Positions 5,643-6,388 of a stretch of DNA of 6,388 nt are shown here, one piece after another. The stretch spans positions 1 to 6,388 of the forward strand of contig CALGGX010000507.1 of assembly GCA_937916025.1 (NCBI GenBank), in the 5' to 3' direction. Under the pieces are notes generated by a model. The model was not told the DNA's origin. It worked only from the letters and a program-made list of their open reading frames with translations, and did no database searches. This DNA is from an uncultured Selenomonadales bacterium. Lineage in GTDB: Bacteria; Bacillota_C; Negativicutes; Selenomonadales; Selenomonadaceae. The stretch's first letter is position 1, and each line of letters starts with the position of its first letter. The position numbers and the translations under genes were made by a program.

Positions 5643-6191
5643 ATGGACACAATGGTGCAATTCGCCCAAGCCTTTATCGGCATGTTCAACAAGGGCGGCG
5701 AGGTGCTGGCCGGCTGGGTCAGCGGAATTATTCCGACGTTGGTCGTACTGCTCGTTGCGATGAATGCAATCGTCAAGATGATCGGCACCGATCGCATCGA
5801 AAGATTTGCCGGCGTCTGCGCGGGCAATCCGATCTCGCGTTACATCGTTCTGCCGGTCATCGGAACATTCTTCTTCTGCAATCCGATGACGCTCTCGCTC
5901 GGCAAATTCATGCCCGAGTTCTACAAACCTTCGTATTACGCGGCGGCAACCGGTTCCTGCCATACGCTCAACGGTCTTTTCCCGCACATCAATCCCGGTG
6001 AATTGTTCGTGTACCTCGGCATTGCAAACGGCATCACGACTCTCGGTTTGAACAGCGTCGACCTCGCATTGCGGTATCTGCTGATCGGCATCGTGATCAA
6101 CTTCCTGCGCGGTTGGGTCACCGACTTCACCACGGCGTACGTTCAGAAACAACAGGGCATCGAGCTCAGCAAGACGCTCGCCAAAGACTGA
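5643..6191 (+). CDS. srlA: PTS glucitol/sorbitol-specific IIC component
   Basis: A 182-residue integral membrane subunit of the sorbitol phosphotransferase system, close in length to E. coli SrlA (187). It takes part in transport of sorbitol across the membrane, with phosphorylation to sorbitol-6-phosphate. Family signatures are plain: FNKGGEV (15-21), hydrophobic segment 24-47, [18 protein letters not shown] (50-67), [12 protein letters not shown] (76-87), [13 protein letters not shown] (90-102), [17 protein letters not shown] (112-128) and FLRGWVTD near the C-terminus. These blocks are nearly identical to the E. coli protein as I recall it. It sits 14 nt after gutM and 19 nt before srlE. 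The sugar-specific IIC domain in this family is split between this protein and the C-terminal part of SrlE. Confidence 0.95.
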   Translation: MDTMVQFAQAFIGMFNKGGEVLAGWVSGIIPTLVVLLVAMNAIVKMIGTDRIERFAGVCAGNPISRYIVLPVIGTFFFCNPMTLSLGKFMPEFYKPSYYAAATGSCHTLNGLFPHINPGELFVYLGIANGITTLGLNSVDLALRYLLIGIVINFLRGWVTDFTTAYVQKQQGIELSKTLAKD

Positions 6192-6210
6192 TTGAAAGGA
6201 GTGCTCATCA

Positions 6211-6388
6211 ATGGCTGATTACAAACCGGTTGTCATCAGTAAAGGCTCGGGCGGCTTCGGCGGTCCTTTGACCATCATCCCGGACGATCACAAAAACAAA
6301 GTCGTGTGCATCACCGGCGGCGTCATGTCGCCCGTCGCTCAGCGCATTGCCGAAATGACGGGGGGCGAGCTCATCGACGGATTTAAGA
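6211..6388 (+). CDS. srlE: PTS glucitol/sorbitol-specific IIB/IIC component, N-terminal fragment (runs off the right edge)
   Basis: The first 59 codons of the IIBC subunit; full-length relatives have about 320-340 residues. The visible part reads MADYKPVVISKGSGGFGGPL and continues to an ending GGELIDGFK. It matches the start of E. coli SrlE in pattern: I-KG-GG-GGPL, then VxxITxG, then LTG...IDGFK. The IIB phosphocysteine of this family lies further downstream (in a DCGG-type motif) and is not in the window; Cys33 here is not that residue. AAAGGAG (6195-6201) lies 9 nt before ATG. The next genes beyond the edge would be expected to include the IIA subunit and sorbitol-6-phosphate dehydrogenase. 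Confidence 0.92.
   Translation, partial: MADYKPVVISKGSGGFGGPLTIIPDDHKNKVVCITGGVMSPVAQRIAEMTGGELIDGFK

Noticed and set aside
5601..6152. Minus-strand open frame (183 codons) opposite srlA
   Set aside because: It is antisense to a highly conserved PTS subunit, and its charged translation has no recognisable domain.

Overview
This is a chromosomal window of a low-to-mid GC Firmicute (Bacillota). The evidence is the 16S rRNA 5' end at the left edge, the rRNA leader just upstream of it (GTTCTTTGAAAA box), purine-rich Shine-Dalgarno sites at every gene, sigma-A type promoters with 17-bp spacers, and a SorC/GutM/PTS sorbitol locus. A cobalt chelatase with a signal peptide would suit a lineage with a periplasm, such as the Negativicutes. 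That narrower placement is inference only.

Layout. (1) Positions 1-55, minus strand: the first ~55 nt of a 16S rRNA gene that runs off the left edge. Its leader, boxA-like element, promoter and UP element occupy about 85-185. (2) Positions 200-2959, plus strand: a divergent two-gene unit of DUF445 membrane-protein paralogues. It has its own extended -10 promoter, and the first gene starts at a TTG at 264. (3) Positions 2963-4084: a single-gene unit encoding an exported CbiK-type cobalt chelatase. It has a strong promoter directly upstream and an intrinsic terminator downstream. (4) Positions 4192-6388: the start of a glucitol/sorbitol operon. In order it holds a SorC-family regulator (GTG start), gutM, srlA (PTS IIC) and the first 59 codons of srlE (PTS IIB/IIC), which runs off the right edge.

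How the parts work together. The sorbitol genes form one tightly spaced operon with no terminator between them. The SorC regulator presumably senses a phosphorylated sugar and controls its own operon. A perfect 13-bp palindrome in the spacer of its promoter is a plausible operator. GutM is the accessory activator found in gut operons. SrlA and SrlE are the membrane and IIB parts of the sorbitol phosphotransferase; the IIA subunit and sorbitol-6-phosphate dehydrogenase would be expected beyond the right edge. The CbiK gene and the DUF445 pair have no evident functional link to the sorbitol genes.

No mobile element, CRISPR array, tRNA or clearly new system is visible. The items most worth a second look are the consensus UP element between divergent rRNA and DUF445 promoters, a 43/45-identical DNA segment shared by otherwise diverged DUF445 paralogues, the exported stand-alone CbiK, and the palindrome in the sorC promoter.
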